DNA from: Opitutales bacterium | GTDB lineage: Bacteria > Verrucomicrobiota > Verrucomicrobiia > Opitutales > T3Sed10-336 | Length of the DNA: 63,154 nt | Reading direction: 5' to 3' | Assembly: GCA_022565335.1 (NCBI GenBank) | Contig: JAIUMY010000005.1 | Coordinates: 1-63,154 of the forward strand | Shown: positions 62,588-63,154 of the stretch, one piece after another | How the letters are laid out: each line of letters opens with the position of its first letter | How positions within the stretch are numbered: the first letter of the stretch is position 1 | Translations under genes and position numbers: made by a program | Notes under the pieces: model-generated | The model's database searches: none | What the model saw: only the letters and a program-made list of their open reading frames with translations | Told to the model about the DNA's origin: nothing

Positions 62588-63154
62588 TTACTTCTGTTCT
62601 TTTGCATCGGTTTTGTTGAAACGGAAGAAATTCGGCGTAAATAATCCGGCCAGCGGAGTCTCAAAAGTTTGACTGGGGCGTCGTACCTTAGGCGAGAGAC
62701 AATTCTTTGCTTCCTTCAATAGTTGCCCGACGAAAGACTCTGATCCGACCACCTGGGCTCTGGTAACCGCCGCAAAGACCTTTTCCCGGGCGCGACGTTC
62801 GCCTTCGTTTTTCGCCTGCTCACGGAGCAAACGGGTAATTTCCTCATGTGCCTCTTGGTCATCAAGGTGGCCCTTGCCTTCCCGCGGCATTCGCCCCTGA
62901 CCCAGTACCAGCATCCGGTAAAACCGCAACACATCACTGCCCGTATCCTTATCTATCGCATCCACAATATACCCCAACTCAGTCATTGGCTCTCCCGTCA
63001 TCACCGACTCACCGTAACCGCTGTACGCATACTTCCCCGGATCTTTCACCAACCCTGCCCGCACTGGATTCAGATCAATATAAGCCGCCACCACCTTCAA
63101 GGCATTGGCCCGCCCCTCCACCAGGACACTCTTGAACTTCTCACTCCACAGCGG
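62588..63154 (-). CDS. REP-associated tyrosine transposase (RAYT), 3' part only
   Basis: The last 188 codons or so of a RAYT. Reading leftward from the right edge: LWSEKFKSVLVEGRANALKV, then VVAAYIDLNPVRAGLVKDPG (the tyrosine-containing segment) and KYAYSGYGESV. The gene continues past the right edge and has no visible start. It is related to, but clearly different from, the complete copy at 26978-27982. A GTG inside it at 63121 is not taken as the start because coding similarity continues upstream. Confidence 0.88.
   Translation of the reverse strand, partial: PLWSEKFKSVLVEGRANALKVVAAYIDLNPVRAGLVKDPGKYAYSGYGESVMTGEPMTELGYIVDAIDKDTGSDVLRFYRMLVLGQGRMPREGKGHLDDQEAHEEITRLLREQAKNEGERRAREKVFAAVTRAQVVGSESFVGQLLKEAKNCLSPKVRRPSQTFETPLAGLFTPNFFRFNKTDAKEQK

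Overview
This 63.2 kb window looks like chromosomal DNA from a free-living, Gram-negative bacterium of the PVC group, most likely Verrucomicrobiota (Opitutae-like). That placement is inference from gene content: an SHD1-like domain protein, REP-associated tyrosine transposases (RAYTs), a sigma-54 gene, a GspD/E/F secretion core with an outer-membrane secretin, WG-repeat and beta-propeller secreted proteins, and a short F1 delta subunit. Genes are dense and mostly housekeeping. I see no prophage, CRISPR array or classical insertion sequence.

Layout. 1-346: 5' part of a RAYT running off the left edge. 451-7454 (+): RNA uracil methyltransferase, an unusual Fur-family regulator, small membrane protein, polyphosphate glucokinase, cysteine synthase, lipoprotein, YiiX-like hydrolase, MidA-like methyltransferase, ADP-ribosylglycohydrolase. 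7517-10287 (+): a coupled pair of secreted/anchored proteins. 10513-20596 (-): dynamin-like GTPase, FKBP isomerase with adenine deaminase, a YbbA/YbbP-like ABC transporter, shikimate dehydrogenase and a SirB1-like protein. 20733-24852 (+): cysS-ispF, rpoN, thioredoxin-like protein. 24874-27982 (-): yidD-ribB, a 645-bp gene-free stretch and a complete RAYT. 28045-35297 (+): tyrA-aroA, FMN reductase, thiL-tsaE and a large secreted protein; then tRNA-Ala. 35511-43972 (-): DUF2062 protein and a six-gene type II secretion/type IV pilus-like cluster. 44101-44703 (+): nitroreductase. 45091-51681 (-): complete F1Fo ATP synthase operon, atpBEFHAGDC. 52107-53840: maf and dinB, divergent. 53921-58618: membrane protein, PfkB kinase, degenerate nucleotidyltransferase-like protein, tRNA-Phe with a duplicated 3' tail, GH43-like glycosidase, phospholipid methyltransferase. 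58687-62391: tRNA-Pro and three secreted proteins. 62588-63154: 3' part of another RAYT running off the right edge.

How genes work together. aroE, tyrA and aroA are shikimate/tyrosine steps split over two loci. cysK and cysS handle cysteine synthesis and charging. atpBEFHAGDC makes the whole ATP synthase. gspD/E/F with GspL- and GspM-like proteins give most of an envelope secretion machine, but its pseudopilins are not here. ribB carries a C-terminal GTP cyclohydrolase II-like domain without its zinc cysteines, so that reaction must be encoded elsewhere.

The most unusual points are the Fur-family protein lacking the usual metal-binding histidines, the RibBX-type riboflavin protein, the partial tRNA-Phe duplication, the degenerate nucleotidyltransferase, the pseudopilin-less secretion cluster, and RAYT genes cut by both window edges. 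I found no clear multi-gene system of an entirely unknown kind.
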